64,000 nt of DNA, from the NCBI RefSeq assembly GCF_000293785.1, contig NZ_AKZI01000036.1, positions 1 to 64,000 on the forward strand, read 5' to 3'. Origin of the DNA: Rhodovulum sp. PH10. Its GTDB lineage: Bacteria; Pseudomonadota; Alphaproteobacteria; Rhizobiales; Xanthobacteraceae. Below, piece after piece: positions 8,337 to 19,569 of the stretch (positions are counted from its first letter, which is position 1; each line of letters begins with the position of its first letter). The position numbers and the translations under genes were made by a program. The notes under the pieces were generated by a model that saw only the letters and a program-made list of their open reading frames with translations, was not told where the DNA came from and did not search any database.

Positions 8337-9800
8337 TCACCCCCTGTCGCGGTGGGAAATCTCCACCACCCGCGCGCGCCGTGCGAGGGTTTCGACCATC
8401 GCGTCGGCGGTCGCGCGGTTGTCGGCGTCGAGATTGGCGTCCCACTCGTCGAGCAGATAGACGGCGGCCGCCGTGTGGTCGACGATCTCGGCCAGCGATT
8501 TCAGCTGCCGCTCGCCCGAGGAGAAGCCGACCGGCGCCTTCGGGCGCGGCGGGGCGTCCTCGTCGTCGTCGTCCGTTTCCGGCTCGCCGAGCCCGGCCGC
8601 GAGCGCGAAGCGGAAGGCGAGGCGGTCGGTGGTCGGCCAGTAATAGGCGCGCCGCGACAGCTCCTCCTTCAGCGCCGCCAGCAGCGTCGACTTTCCGGTG
8701 CCGTTGCCGCCACGCACGTGCACCCGTCCCGTAGGCTTCTCCAGCACCGCCGCCAACGCCTCGTCGAGCGTGCCGCACACCACCGTCTCGTCGCCGTCGC
8801 GCAGCACCAGCCGGTCGAATTTGATCCGCCGGTCGAAATCCGGGTCGGCCTGCGGCCGCATGCTGGTCACCACCCCGCCGAGCCGCGCCCACAGCGCCAG
8901 CACGTCGTTCACGCCGGAGGTCAGCTCGTGGACATTGTTGGTCATCTCGATCTGGCGGGGCAGGGTGGCGGCGAGCGCGATCAGGGTGGCGGTGTCGCCG
9001 GCGCTGGTCAGCACCACGTACGCCATCGCCGAGAAGACGATGCCGAGGCCGATGATGCCGCCGAGCGCCGCCAAGCCCTCGCGCGCCATGATCGCCTTGA
9101 CCTGCGCCTGGAAACAGTCGCGCAGCTTTGCCTTGAAGCCGCCGAGCCAGAGCCGGCGATTGTAGGCGTTGCCGCTGAAGACATTGTCCCAAGCGGTATA
9201 GCCGTGGGCAAAGACGCGGTTGTTCTGGCGCTGGTTCTCGACATAGATGTCCGCGACTCTTCCACGCAGCCCCCATTGAATCGCCATCAGGATCGCGAAC
9301 GTGGCCGCATAGGCGGCGGGCAGGCCGGCATCGATCTCGAGCCCCAGCACGATGCCGTTGAACAGGAGGCCGAGGGCCAGCTTCAGCTCCGCCTCCACCT
9401 CGTACATCAGGTTGAAGATGTTGACGAATGTCGTTCCGGCCAGGAACGGCTCGACCTGCTCGCGCGCCGCCTTGTCGGCGAGCAGCCGGGCACCCCCACG
9501 ATTGTCGCGGGCGAACCGCAGCATGTAGCGCCCATAGGCGCGGAAGCCGGCCCGCTCGGCAAAGTACCAGCTCACCGCGCCGGCGACATAGGCGGCCGAC
9601 TGCGTCACCACGATCCACACGAGGTCGGAGACGACGAAGGCGTCGGTCGCCACGTCCCGGCCCGCCTGGATGATCAGCCAGGTGGTGACCGCCGACAGCA
9701 GCGCCTCCACCACCATCAGCGTGATCATGGCGTAGAGCTGCGGGCACAGGAGGTAACCGACGAGCGTCAGCCGGGTGATCGTTTTTCGCGGGGGGGTCAT
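8337..9800 (-). CDS. Atypical fused ABC transporter (TM + ATPase)
   Basis: 487-residue half-transporter. The first ~320 residues hold five or six membrane segments, reminiscent of the exporter/SbmA fold. The C-terminal ATPase has Walker A GGNGTGKST (364-372), a signature-like FSSGERQ (about 426-432) instead of LSGGQ, Walker B AVYLLDEWDANLD (about 446-458) and a switch His in ISHRDRG at the very end. An acidic DDDDED insert precedes the signature, and the ATPase is short, with a reduced Q-loop region. It is divergent from lipA. Substrate and direction are unknown; the divergent motifs make a non-standard subfamily likely. Confidence 0.8.
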   Translation of the reverse strand: MTPPRKTITRLTLVGYLLCPQLYAMITLMVVEALLSAVTTWLIIQAGRDVATDAFVVSDLVWIVVTQSAAYVAGAVSWYFAERAGFRAYGRYMLRFARDNRGGARLLADKAAREQVEPFLAGTTFVNIFNLMYEVEAELKLALGLLFNGIVLGLEIDAGLPAAYAATFAILMAIQWGLRGRVADIYVENQRQNNRVFAHGYTAWDNVFSGNAYNRRLWLGGFKAKLRDCFQAQVKAIMAREGLAALGGIIGLGIVFSAMAYVVLTSAGDTATLIALAATLPRQIEMTNNVHELTSGVNDVLALWARLGGVVTSMRPQADPDFDRRIKFDRLVLRDGDETVVCGTLDEALAAVLEKPTGRVHVRGGNGTGKSTLLAALKEELSRRAYYWPTTDRLAFRFALAAGLGEPETDDDDEDAPPRPKAPVGFSSGERQLKSLAEIVDHTAAAVYLLDEWDANLDADNRATADAMVETLARRARVVEISHRDRG

Positions 9801-9965
9801 GGAGAAAAGTCCGTGGCGGACGGAAGAAGGCCGCTCGCCGGCGAGGACGGGAGCCGCCGGCCGCCGGTCGACGGTGCGGGACGGCCGAGGGGATTCGCCG
9901 GAGCCGGGTTGCGGCGACCCGGCGGCATGCGTAAGTAATCCGCACCGTCGAGGTCAAGGTTCACC

Positions 9966-10922
9966 ATGGTCGTCGTGCTCGATACGGTCGCTGGCCACCG
10001 CCCGCGTCCGCGCCACCCGGAGAAGGAAGCCAACCCCGAGAGTCCGGTCGTCCGGAAGCCGGGCTGGATTCGCGTCAAGGCGCCGGGCTCGCCCGGATAC
10101 GGCGAGACGCACGCGATCGTACGCGCCCACGGGCTCAACACGGTGTGCGAGGAGGCCGGCTGCCCCAATATCGGGGAGTGCTGGGAGAAGAAGCACGCCA
10201 CCATGATGATCATGGGCGACACGTGCACCCGCGCCTGCGCCTTTTGCAACGTCGCGACCGGGGTGCCGAAGCCGCTCGACCCGGACGAGCCGGCCCGCGC
10301 GGCGCAGGCGACCGCGACGCTCGGCCTCGCCCATGTGGTGATCACCTCGGTCGACCGCGACGACCTCGCGGACGGCGGCGCGGCGCATTTCGCCGCGACC
10401 ATCCGGGCCATCCGCGAGCGGGCGCCGCAGAGCACCATCGAGGTGCTGACGCCCGATTTCCTGCGAAAAGCCGGCGCGGTCGAGACCGTGGTGCGGGCGA
10501 GACCCGACGTGTTCAACCACAATCTCGAGACGGTGCCGTCGCTCTATCTCGACGTGCGGCCGGGTGCGCGCTACTTCCACTCGATCCGGCTCCTGCAGAG
10601 CGTCAAGGAGATCGATCCCGACATGTTCACCAAGTCCGGCATCATGGTCGGGCTCGGCGAGACGCGGAACGAGATCCTCCAGGTGATGGACGACCTGCGC
10701 TCGGCGGACGTCGATTTTCTGACGATCGGCCAATACCTTCAGCCCACCCGAAAACATCATCCGGTGGCCCGCTTCCTTCCCCCCGACGAATTCAAGGCGC
10801 TCGAGACGATTGCTTACGCGAAGGGATTCCTGATGGTCGCATCCTCGCCTCTGACCCGCTCCTCGCATCATGCCGGGGAGGATTTCGCCCGCCTGAAAGC
10901 CGCCCGCGCCGGAAAGCGCTGA
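9966..10922 (+). CDS. lipA: Lipoyl synthase
   Basis: 318-residue radical-SAM enzyme that inserts two sulfurs into octanoyl groups on lipoyl domains. Both iron-sulfur clusters are visible: Cys61, Cys66 and Cys72 of [13 protein letters not shown] (auxiliary cluster) and CTRACAFC (Cys87, Cys91, Cys94; SAM cluster). The [10 protein letters not shown]-terminal motif supplies the serine ligand. Its clients, the E2 and E1-beta lipoyl domains of pyruvate dehydrogenase, are encoded near 30 kb. In many Rhizobiales lipA follows lpdA directly; here it lies 16 kb away. The next gene starts 2 bp after its stop. Confidence 0.97.
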   Translation: MVVVLDTVAGHRPRPRHPEKEANPESPVVRKPGWIRVKAPGSPGYGETHAIVRAHGLNTVCEEAGCPNIGECWEKKHATMMIMGDTCTRACAFCNVATGVPKPLDPDEPARAAQATATLGLAHVVITSVDRDDLADGGAAHFAATIRAIRERAPQSTIEVLTPDFLRKAGAVETVVRARPDVFNHNLETVPSLYLDVRPGARYFHSIRLLQSVKEIDPDMFTKSGIMVGLGETRNEILQVMDDLRSADVDFLTIGQYLQPTRKHHPVARFLPPDEFKALETIAYAKGFLMVASSPLTRSSHHAGEDFARLKAARAGKR

Positions 10923-10924
10923 CC

Positions 10925-11413
10925 ATGCCGCGGTTTCGCGCGAAGCGCCGGGTGAATCACCCGGCCGGGGACATGTTCGACCTCGTGTCGGACATGGACA
11001 GCTATCCGAAATTCGTGCCGCTGTGCTCGGACATGAAGATCCGGGGGCGGTCGCAGACGGACGAGGGGGTGTCGGTCGCGATCGCGCGGATGACCGTGTC
11101 GTACAAGATGTTCCACGAGCACTTCACGACCCGCGTCACGATGAACCGGCCGGAGTTCTGGATCACCGTCGACTATCTCGACGGGCCGCTGAAGGTGCTT
11201 TCCAACCGGTGGTCGTTCAAGCCGCTCGGCGAGCACGAGTGCGAGGTCGAGTTCTATATCGACTACGAGTTCAAGAGCCGGATGCTGTCGACCCTGATGG
11301 GCGCGGTGTTCGACGCCGCCTTCCGCCGCTTCGCCACCGCCTTCGAGAAGCGGGCCGACGTGGTGTACGGCAAGCGCCGGAACGGCAGCCCCGGCGCGGT
11401 GGCCTACGAGTAG
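10925..11413 (+). CDS. RatA/COQ10 family START-like protein
   Basis: 162-residue polyketide-cyclase/START-fold protein with the typical VNHPAGDMFDLVSDMDSYPKF N terminus and WSFKPLGEHECEVEFYIDYEFKS. Homologs include mitochondrial COQ10, a ubiquinone-binding chaperone, and E. coli RatA, reported as a ribosome-association toxin. In Rhizobiales the gene habitually follows lipA, and an electron-transport/ubiquinone role is the better guess. It is probably cotranscribed with lipA (2-bp gap). Confidence 0.88.
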   Translation: MPRFRAKRRVNHPAGDMFDLVSDMDSYPKFVPLCSDMKIRGRSQTDEGVSVAIARMTVSYKMFHEHFTTRVTMNRPEFWITVDYLDGPLKVLSNRWSFKPLGEHECEVEFYIDYEFKSRMLSTLMGAVFDAAFRRFATAFEKRADVVYGKRRNGSPGAVAYE

Positions 11414-11434
11414 CGGCCTCGCCCGGTCGGAATG

Positions 11435-11530
11435 GTAGGGTGGGCAGAGCGAAGCGTGCCCACACCTTGAATCGAGCGTTACTCGACGTGTGGGCACGGC
11501 ACACCTTCGATGCGCCTTTGCCCACCCTAC
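11435..11530. repeat. Palindromic intergenic repeat, GTAGGGTG type (copy 1)
   Basis: A 96-bp element that begins GTAGGGTGGGCAGAGCGAAG and ends with the inverted form TTTGCCCACCCTAC, with internal GTGCCCACAC/GTGTGGGCAC arms. It fills the gap between the convergent RatA-like and cinA genes. A related element occupies the hflX/mazG convergent gap. This resembles the dispersed GTAGGGTGGGC repeats common in Hyphomicrobiales genomes, and it could act as a bidirectional transcript end. Confidence 0.8.
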
Positions 11531-11567
11531 GAGAATTCCGTCGAGGCCGGGGCCTCTCGCACGAGCC

Positions 11568-12080
11568 TCAACGTTGCGACGCCAGCTCCAAAAGCATGTC
11601 CAGCGCCTCGGCCACCGAGGCGAGGCGGACGGCGGCGCGGCCGCGGTCGCCGAACCGCCTTTCGCGGTGGATCAGCCGGCCGTCGCGCGCGGCGGCGGCG
11701 AAATGCACCAGCCCGACCGGTTTTTCCACCGAGCCGCCGCCCGGCCCGGCGATCCCGGTGATCGCCACCGACAGCGCCGCCGGCGTATTCGCGATCACCC
11801 CGCGCGCCATCGCCTCCGCCGTCTCCAGGCTGACGGCGCCATGCGCCACCAAGACACCGTGCGGCACGCCGAGCATCTGCTCCTTGGCGTCGTTCGAGTA
11901 GGTGACGAAGCCGCACGCCACCACGTCGGACGAGCCGGCGATCTCGGTGAGCGCGCCGGCCACCAGCCCGCCGGTGCAGGATTCCGCGGTCGCGACCGTC
12001 AGCCCCTTCGCCCGGCAGGCATCGAGCACGCGCGTCGCGGCGTCGACGACCGGGGCAGGGAAGGCGCTCGCGCCGCTCAT
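11568..12080 (-). CDS. CinA family protein (nicotinamide-nucleotide amidohydrolase)
   Basis: 170-residue stand-alone CinA C-terminal (PncC-like) domain. The motifs [42 protein letters not shown] and [10 protein letters not shown] are intact, so NMN deamidase activity in NAD salvage is likely. The N-terminal COG1058 half of full-length CinA is absent, as is usual in Proteobacteria. Its ATG overlaps the ispDF stop (ATGA, 12077-12080), so the two are translationally coupled. A second, diverged paralog lies at 25550. Confidence 0.9.
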   Translation of the reverse strand: MSGASAFPAPVVDAATRVLDACRAKGLTVATAESCTGGLVAGALTEIAGSSDVVACGFVTYSNDAKEQMLGVPHGVLVAHGAVSLETAEAMARGVIANTPAALSVAITGIAGPGGGSVEKPVGLVHFAAAARDGRLIHRERRFGDRGRAAVRLASVAEALDMLLELASQR

Positions 12081-13255
12081 TCGGCTCCCCACGGCAGCCG
12101 CACGGTGGCGGTGGCGTAGGCGACCAACCCCTCGCGGCGGCCGATGAAGCCCATCTTCTCGCTGGTGGTCGCCTGCAGGCCGACCCGCTCGACCGGAATG
12201 CCGGTGATCTCGGCGACCCGCGCCCGGATCGCCTCGCGGTGCGGACCGAGCCGCGGGGTTTCCGCCACCACGGTGATGTCGACATGGGCGATGCGGCCGC
12301 CGCGCGCCCGCACCCGCTCGACCGCGTAGGCGACGAAGCGGTCGGACGAGGCACCCCGCCACTGCTCGTCGCTCGGCGGGAAATGCACGCCGATGTCGCC
12401 CTCGGCGAGCGCGCCCAGAATGGCGTCGACCAGGGCATGCAGCGCGACGTCGGCGTCCGAATGCCCGACCACCCCGCGATCGTTGGGGATTTTCACGCCG
12501 CCGAGCCAGACATGGTCGCCGTCCTCGGCAAAGGCGTGGACGTCGTAGCCGGAGCCGACCCGCACGTCGCCGAGCGCCGCCAGAAGGTCGCTCTCGGCCC
12601 GGCGAAAGTCGTCGGCGGTGGTGAGCTTGACGTTGCCGGCCTCGCCGGCAAAGACGCCGACCGGTAGCCCCGCCCATTCGGCGAGCGCGGCGTCGTCGGT
12701 GAAGTCGTCGCGGCCGGCGGCCGCCGCCTTGCGGTGGGCGGCGAGGAGGGCGTCGAAGCGGAACGCCTGCGGGGTCTGCACGGTGCGCAAACGATTGCGG
12801 TCGAGCGTCTCGACCACGCGGCCCTCGCCGTCGACCGCCTTCACGGTGTCGCTGACCACGAGCCCGGGGATCGCGGCACCGGCCCGGCCGGCCTCGATCG
12901 CCCGGTCGAGCAAAGCGGGCGTGGCGAACGGGCGGGCGGCGTCGTGCACCAGCACGATCTCCGGCGCCCGCTCGGCGAGCGCTTCCAGGCCGGCGCGCAC
13001 CGAGCTCTGCCGGGTGGCGCCGCCATGGGCGGGCTGCAGCACGTCGAGGCCGCTCGATGCCTCACGAAACAGCGCCTCGTCGTCGCGATGGATCACCGGT
13101 TGCACCAGGGCGATGCCGGGATGGGCAGTGAAGGCGAGCAGCGTCCGGCGAACGACGGGCATTCCGCCGACGCAACGGTACTGCTTCGGCAGGCCACCAC
13201 CGGCGCGCGTGCCGCGGCCCCCCGCCACCACGATCGCTGCCACTCCCCCGTGCAT
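12077..13255 (-). CDS. ispDF: Bifunctional IspD/IspF enzyme (MEP pathway)
   Basis: 392-residue fusion. The N-terminal ~225 residues are IspD (CDP-ME synthase): nucleotide-binding [26 protein letters not shown], and [11 protein letters not shown]. The C-terminal ~160 residues are IspF (MECDP synthase), with zinc ligands in GSGYDVHAF and [20 protein letters not shown]. It catalyses two non-consecutive steps of isoprenoid precursor synthesis. The fusion is typical of Alphaproteobacteria. It is divergent from dusB and coupled downstream to cinA. Confidence 0.97.
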   Translation of the reverse strand: MHGGVAAIVVAGGRGTRAGGGLPKQYRCVGGMPVVRRTLLAFTAHPGIALVQPVIHRDDEALFREASSGLDVLQPAHGGATRQSSVRAGLEALAERAPEIVLVHDAARPFATPALLDRAIEAGRAGAAIPGLVVSDTVKAVDGEGRVVETLDRNRLRTVQTPQAFRFDALLAAHRKAAAAGRDDFTDDAALAEWAGLPVGVFAGEAGNVKLTTADDFRRAESDLLAALGDVRVGSGYDVHAFAEDGDHVWLGGVKIPNDRGVVGHSDADVALHALVDAILGALAEGDIGVHFPPSDEQWRGASSDRFVAYAVERVRARGGRIAHVDITVVAETPRLGPHREAIRARVAEITGIPVERVGLQATTSEKMGFIGRREGLVAYATATVRLPWGAE

Positions 13256-13444
13256 GATTTCAAACTCCTGACATGGAAATCTTCATAGTTCGGTTTAACG
13301 TGAGAGCGATCGCACGCAAAGCGCAATCGGCCGCTCGGCACGACCGCTTCGGTGATCGATCTCGCGTCTGCGAAAGGCTTGCATCGGCCGCGGATTTGGC
13401 TAGGGTCTATGCAAACAGAGAATTCGCCCATTCCCTAGGCACGT

Positions 13445-14494
13445 ATGCTCACTGGTGATCCACACTCCCCCGGACCGCTGCCGCGTCGCCCTCTCGCGGT
13501 AGGAGCCGTGGCCCTGCCGAATCCGGTCTTCCTCGCCCCGATGTGCGGCATCACCGACGCCCCGTTCCGCCGCTTGGCGGCGCGGCTCGGGGCCGGTGTC
13601 GTGGTGTCGGAAATGACCGCGTGCGCGGCGCTCGCCGAGGGTCGCACCGTGGCACGGCTGCGGCTCGAAAGCCAGGGTGTCGGGCTGCACGTGGTGCAGA
13701 TCGCCGGGCGCGAGGCGCACTGGATGGCGGAGGGCGCAAGGATCGCCGCCGACGCCGGCGCCGACATCGTCGACATCAATATGGGCTGCCCGGCCCGCAA
13801 CGTGACGACCGGCGCCGCCGGGGCGGCGCTGATGCAGAATCTCGACCACGCCACCCGGCTGATCGAGGCGACCGTCGCGGCGGTGTCGCTGCCGGTGACG
13901 CTGAAGATGCGGCTCGGCTGGGATTCTCGCTCGATCGTCGCACCCGACCTCGCCAGGCGGGCCGAGCAGGCGGGCGTCCAGCTCGTCACCGTGCACGGGC
14001 GCACCCGCAACCAGTTTTACGGCGGCCGGGCCGACTGGGCGGCCGTGCGGGCCGTGAAGGACGCGGTGACGATCCCGGTGGTGGTCAACGGCGACATCTG
14101 TGGCGAGGACGACGCGGTGGCGGCGCTGGCGCAGTCGGGGGCAGATGCGGTGATGGTCGGCCGCGGGGCCCAGGGCCGTCCGTGGCTGCCCGGGAGAATC
14201 GCCCGTTTTTTCGCCACGGGCCGCCGTGAAAGCGATCCGCCGCCGGCCGAGCAGCTCGCGCTGATGCTCGAGCTGTTCGACGACATGCTGGTGCATCACG
14301 GCCGCGAGGTCGGCGCGCGCCACGCCAGGAAGCATCTCGGCTGGACGCTCGACACCGTCGCCCGCACGGCCGGCGCGCCGGCGGAGGCGCTGAAGCGCCA
14401 GCGCAAGCACGTTCTCACGACCGACGACCCGACCCAGGTGGCCGGGCGACTGCGCGAGGCATTCGCCGCGCTCGAGTGGAAGGTGGCCGCATGA
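13445..14494 (+). CDS. dusB: tRNA-dihydrouridine synthase B (NifR3 family)
   Basis: 349-residue FMN-dependent enzyme that reduces uridine to dihydrouridine in tRNA. Visible motifs are [15 protein letters not shown] (FMN binding), [11 protein letters not shown] with the catalytic Cys, LKMRLGW, HGRTR, VVNGDI and [10 protein letters not shown]. The residue after MGCPAR is Asn where many DusB proteins have Lys. It is the first gene of the classic nifR3-ntrB-ntrC operon and overlaps ntrB by ATGA at 14491-14494. Confidence 0.95.
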   Translation: MLTGDPHSPGPLPRRPLAVGAVALPNPVFLAPMCGITDAPFRRLAARLGAGVVVSEMTACAALAEGRTVARLRLESQGVGLHVVQIAGREAHWMAEGARIAADAGADIVDINMGCPARNVTTGAAGAALMQNLDHATRLIEATVAAVSLPVTLKMRLGWDSRSIVAPDLARRAEQAGVQLVTVHGRTRNQFYGGRADWAAVRAVKDAVTIPVVVNGDICGEDDAVAALAQSGADAVMVGRGAQGRPWLPGRIARFFATGRRESDPPPAEQLALMLELFDDMLVHHGREVGARHARKHLGWTLDTVARTAGAPAEALKRQRKHVLTTDDPTQVAGRLREAFAALEWKVAA

Positions 14495-15674
14495 CGTCCG
14501 TACCGTTGGAAAGGCGCACGCGCTGGTCCGCCCAGGGCTCGTTCGGGGCCCCGGCCGAGGCCGTGCTCAACTCGCTGCCGCATTCGGTGATCGTGATCGG
14601 CCCGGACGGCGACATCCGCGACGCCAACACCGCCGCCGAGCATTTCTTCGACATCTCGGCGCCGCTCTTGCGCCGCTACAAGCTGCGCGAGCTGGTGCCG
14701 TTCGGAAGTCCCCTGCTCGAGCTGATCGAGCAGGTGCGCCAGCGGGGCGGGGCGGTCAACGAGTACAAGGTCGACCTCACCACGCCGCGCATGCCGAGCG
14801 AGCGCATCGTCGACCTGCACGTCGCTCCGGTGCCCGAGCAGCCCGGCCACGTCGTGGTGATGCTGCAGCGCCGCTCGATCGCCGACAAGATGGATCGCCA
14901 GCTCACCCATCGCGGCGCCGCCCGCTCGGTCACCGCGCTCGCCGCCATGCTCGCCCACGAGATCAAGAACCCGCTGTCCGGCATCCGCGGCGCGGCGCAG
15001 CTGCTCGAGCAGTCGGTCGGCGACGACGACCGCGCGCTCACCCGGCTGATCTGCGACGAGGCCGACCGCATCGTGAAGCTGGTCGACCGCATGGAGGTGT
15101 TTGCCGACAAGCGGCCGGTCGACCGCGAGCCGATCAACATCCATGTGGTGCTCGAGCACGTGAAGCGGCTCGCCCAGTCGGGCTTTGCCCGCCACATCCG
15201 CTTCGTCGAGGAGTACGATCCCTCGCTGCCGGCGATCTTCGCCAACCGCGACCAGCTCGTCCAGGTCTTCCTCAATCTCGTGAAGAACGCCGCCGAGGCG
15301 ATCGGCTCGGACGCGACCGACGGCGAGATCCAGCTCACCACCGCCTTCCGCCCCGGCGTGCGGCTGTCGCTGCCCGGCAGCAAGGCGCGGGTGTCGCTGC
15401 CCTTGGAATTCTGCGTCAAGGACAACGGCCCCGGCGTGCCCGAGGATCTGCGGCCCCATCTGTTCGATCCGTTCGTCACCACCAAGCCGACCGGAACCGG
15501 CCTCGGGCTTGCATTGGTGGCGAAGATCATCGGCGATCACGGTGGGATCGTCGAATGCGAATCGCAACCGCACCGGACATCGTTCTGCGTGCTGATGCCC
15601 ATGTACACGGGCGACTACACGGGCGACGACGGCGGGCGCGGGGGCGCCGCGCGCGACGGCGCCGCTTCGAGGGG

Positions 15675-15678
<4 letters not shown>
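14491..15678 (+). CDS. ntrB: Nitrogen regulation sensor histidine kinase NtrB
   Basis: 395-residue cytoplasmic kinase/phosphatase. A PAS domain (about 25-110) precedes a dimerisation helix with the phospho-acceptor His156 in [19 protein letters not shown]. The ATPase domain carries the N box ([10 protein letters not shown]), the G1 box ([11 protein letters not shown]) and the G2 box ([13 protein letters not shown]). It phosphorylates NtrC under nitrogen limitation and is controlled by PII protein. There is no membrane segment. It is coupled to dusB upstream and ntrC downstream by ATGA overlaps. Confidence 0.96.
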
Positions 15679-17123
<1,445 letters not shown>

Positions 17124-17304
17124 CCCGCCCGTTCGGACGATAGGATTTCCACCACCCGATTTCCGTACGGAGTCGTTTCGGCCACGCCGCCGTCGATTCG
17201 TCTCAATTCGGCAACATTGTTGTACAAACGCCTCATTGCGAGAGGCAGACACCGGTCGTCGCCGGTGACGGAGGCCGCACGCGCGGCGGCCGCGGGGAGG
17301 GGTC

Positions 17305-19569
17305 ATGGCATCGGTCGAGGAGGCGACGGCCGCCGAGCTCGCGGGCACCAAGCCCGGCGGCGGAAGCGCGACCCGCATCATCGGCCCGATCGGCGTGGTG
17401 GCGGCGCTGTTGTCGGCGCTGGTCACCTTCCTCGTGCTCGCCGGGCTGACACCGATCGTCCCGACCCACAATGTCGTCGTCAGCTGTCTCCTGGCGAACG
17501 GCGTCGCCGTCGCGTTGCTGCTCGGCGTGATCGGCCGCGAGGTCTGGCAGATTGTCCAGGCGCGCCGCCGCGGCACCGCCGGCGCCCGGCTGCACGTGCG
17601 GATCGTCGGCCTGTTCTCGGTGATCGCCGCGGCACCCGCGATCTTGGTCGCGGTGGTCGCCTCGATCACGCTGGATCGCGGCCTCGACCGCTTCTTCACC
17701 GAGCGCACGCGCGGCGTGATCGCCAACTCGCTGATCGTCGCCGAGGCCTATCTCTCCGAGCACGCCCAGTCGCTGCGCAGCGAGACCCAGGCGATGGCGT
17801 TCGACGTCGGTCGCGCCCGTCCGCTGTTCGATCAGGACCGCGACCGCTTCCGCCAGTTCTTCACCGCCCAGGCGTCGGTGCGCGGCCTGCCGGTCGCCGT
17901 GATGCTGAACCGCGACCGCAGCGAGCTGCTCCGGGCCGACATCAAGGTGGCGCAGCCGATCCCGCCGCCGGGCGAGGCGGTGATGGCCAAGGCGACCGAC
18001 GCCGAGCCGCAGGTGATCATCAATCCGGACGCGAGCTATGTCGCGGCGGTGATGAAGCTGCGCGGCTACGACGACCTCTATCTCTATGTCGCCCGTCCGC
18101 TCAACCCCTTGGTGGTGTCGCAGTTCCGCGAGACGCAGACGACCGTGTCCGAGTTCGCCGCGCTCGAGGCGCGCCGGCTCGGCGTGCAGATCGCCTTCGC
18201 GCTGATGTTCACCGTGATCGCCCTGACCGTGCTGCTGTCGGCCGTGTGGATCGGCTTCGCCTTCGCCAACCGGCTGGTCGCCCCGATCCGCCGGCTGATC
18301 GGCGCGGCGAACGTCGTCTCGACCGGCAACCTTCACGTCCAGGTGCCGGTGCGGCCGTCCGAGGGCGACCTCGCCCAGCTCGGCGAGACCTTCAACAAGA
18401 TGACCCAGGAGCTGCGGACCCAGCGCGACGACATCGTGCGGGCGCGCGACCTGATCGACAGCCGCCGCCGGTTCATGGAAGCCGTGCTGGCGGGCGCGAG
18501 TGCCGGGGTGATCGGCGTCGACCCGGAGGGCCGCGTCGCCATCCTCAACCGCTCGGCGGAAAAGCTGATCGGCGCGCAGGACGCGTCCGTGCTCGGCCAG
18601 CCGATCGCGACGGTGGTGCCGGAGCTCGCGGAAATGTTCGACAATGCCCGCTCGACCGGCCAGCGGTTCGCGCAGGGGCAGGCCTCGATCACCCGCAACG
18701 GGCGCGAGCGCACCGTCTCGGTGCGGCTCACCACCGAGCAGACCGCCGCCCCCGAGCACGGCTGGGTCTTCACGCTCGACGACATCACCGAACTGGTGAC
18801 GGCGCAGCGCACCTCGGCCTGGGCCGACGTCGCCCGGCGCATCGCCCACGAGATCAAGAACCCGCTGACGCCCATTCAGCTCTCGGCCGAGCGGCTGCGC
18901 CGCAAGTACGGCAAGGTGATCGTCGAGGACAAGCAGGTGTTCGAGCAGTGCACGGACACCATCGTCCGGCAGGTCGAGGACATCCGCCGGATGGTCGACG
19001 AGTTCTCCCGCTTCGCCCGGATGCCCAAGCCCGTGATCGCCGCCGAGGACGTCGCCGACACCGTGCGCCAGGCGGTCTTCCTGATGCGGGTCGGGCACGC
19101 CGACATCGAGATCACCGCCGACATCCCGGACGGGCCGCTGCCGGCAAAGTTCGACCGGCGGCTGATCTCGCAGGGGCTCACCAACATCATCAAGAACGCC
19201 ACCGAGGCGATCGCCGCGGTGCCGGCCGAGGAGGCCGAGCACGGCCACATCCACGTCGCGGTCGCCCGCGACGGGCCGGACGTGACGATCGACGTGATCG
19301 ACAACGGCATCGGCCTGCCGAAGGAGAACCGGCGGCGGCTGCTCGAGCCGTACGTCACCACCCGCGAGAAGGGCACCGGGCTCGGCCTCGCGATCGTCGG
19401 AAAAATCCTCGAGGAGCACGGCGGTCGCATCGAGCTGCACGATGCGGCCGAGCGCGAGCCCGGCGCGCGCGGCGCCTGGATGCGACTGCGCTTCGCCGCC
19501 GACCCGGAGCCGGACAGCGACGTCGCCGACACGGCACAACAACAAAGCGAGCAACGACATGGCGTCTGA
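17305..19569 (+). CDS. ntrY: Membrane sensor histidine kinase NtrY
   Basis: 754-residue sensor. Two N-terminal membrane segments, a further helix pair flanking a periplasmic region (about 120-290), HAMP (about 310-370), PAS (about 385-490), then the kinase core with the phospho-acceptor in [21 protein letters not shown] box LTNIIKNATEAI, and G2 box TREKGTGLGLAIVGKILEEH. NtrY with NtrX links nitrogen, redox and, in Brucella, low-oxygen responses. It lies 181 bp after ntrC, so it may have its own promoter, and overlaps ntrX by 11 bp. Confidence 0.96.
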   Translation: MASVEEATAAELAGTKPGGGSATRIIGPIGVVAALLSALVTFLVLAGLTPIVPTHNVVVSCLLANGVAVALLLGVIGREVWQIVQARRRGTAGARLHVRIVGLFSVIAAAPAILVAVVASITLDRGLDRFFTERTRGVIANSLIVAEAYLSEHAQSLRSETQAMAFDVGRARPLFDQDRDRFRQFFTAQASVRGLPVAVMLNRDRSELLRADIKVAQPIPPPGEAVMAKATDAEPQVIINPDASYVAAVMKLRGYDDLYLYVARPLNPLVVSQFRETQTTVSEFAALEARRLGVQIAFALMFTVIALTVLLSAVWIGFAFANRLVAPIRRLIGAANVVSTGNLHVQVPVRPSEGDLAQLGETFNKMTQELRTQRDDIVRARDLIDSRRRFMEAVLAGASAGVIGVDPEGRVAILNRSAEKLIGAQDASVLGQPIATVVPELAEMFDNARSTGQRFAQGQASITRNGRERTVSVRLTTEQTAAPEHGWVFTLDDITELVTAQRTSAWADVARRIAHEIKNPLTPIQLSAERLRRKYGKVIVEDKQVFEQCTDTIVRQVEDIRRMVDEFSRFARMPKPVIAAEDVADTVRQAVFLMRVGHADIEITADIPDGPLPAKFDRRLISQGLTNIIKNATEAIAAVPAEEAEHGHIHVAVARDGPDVTIDVIDNGIGLPKENRRRLLEPYVTTREKGTGLGLAIVGKILEEHGGRIELHDAAEREPGARGAWMRLRFAADPEPDSDVADTAQQQSEQRHGV

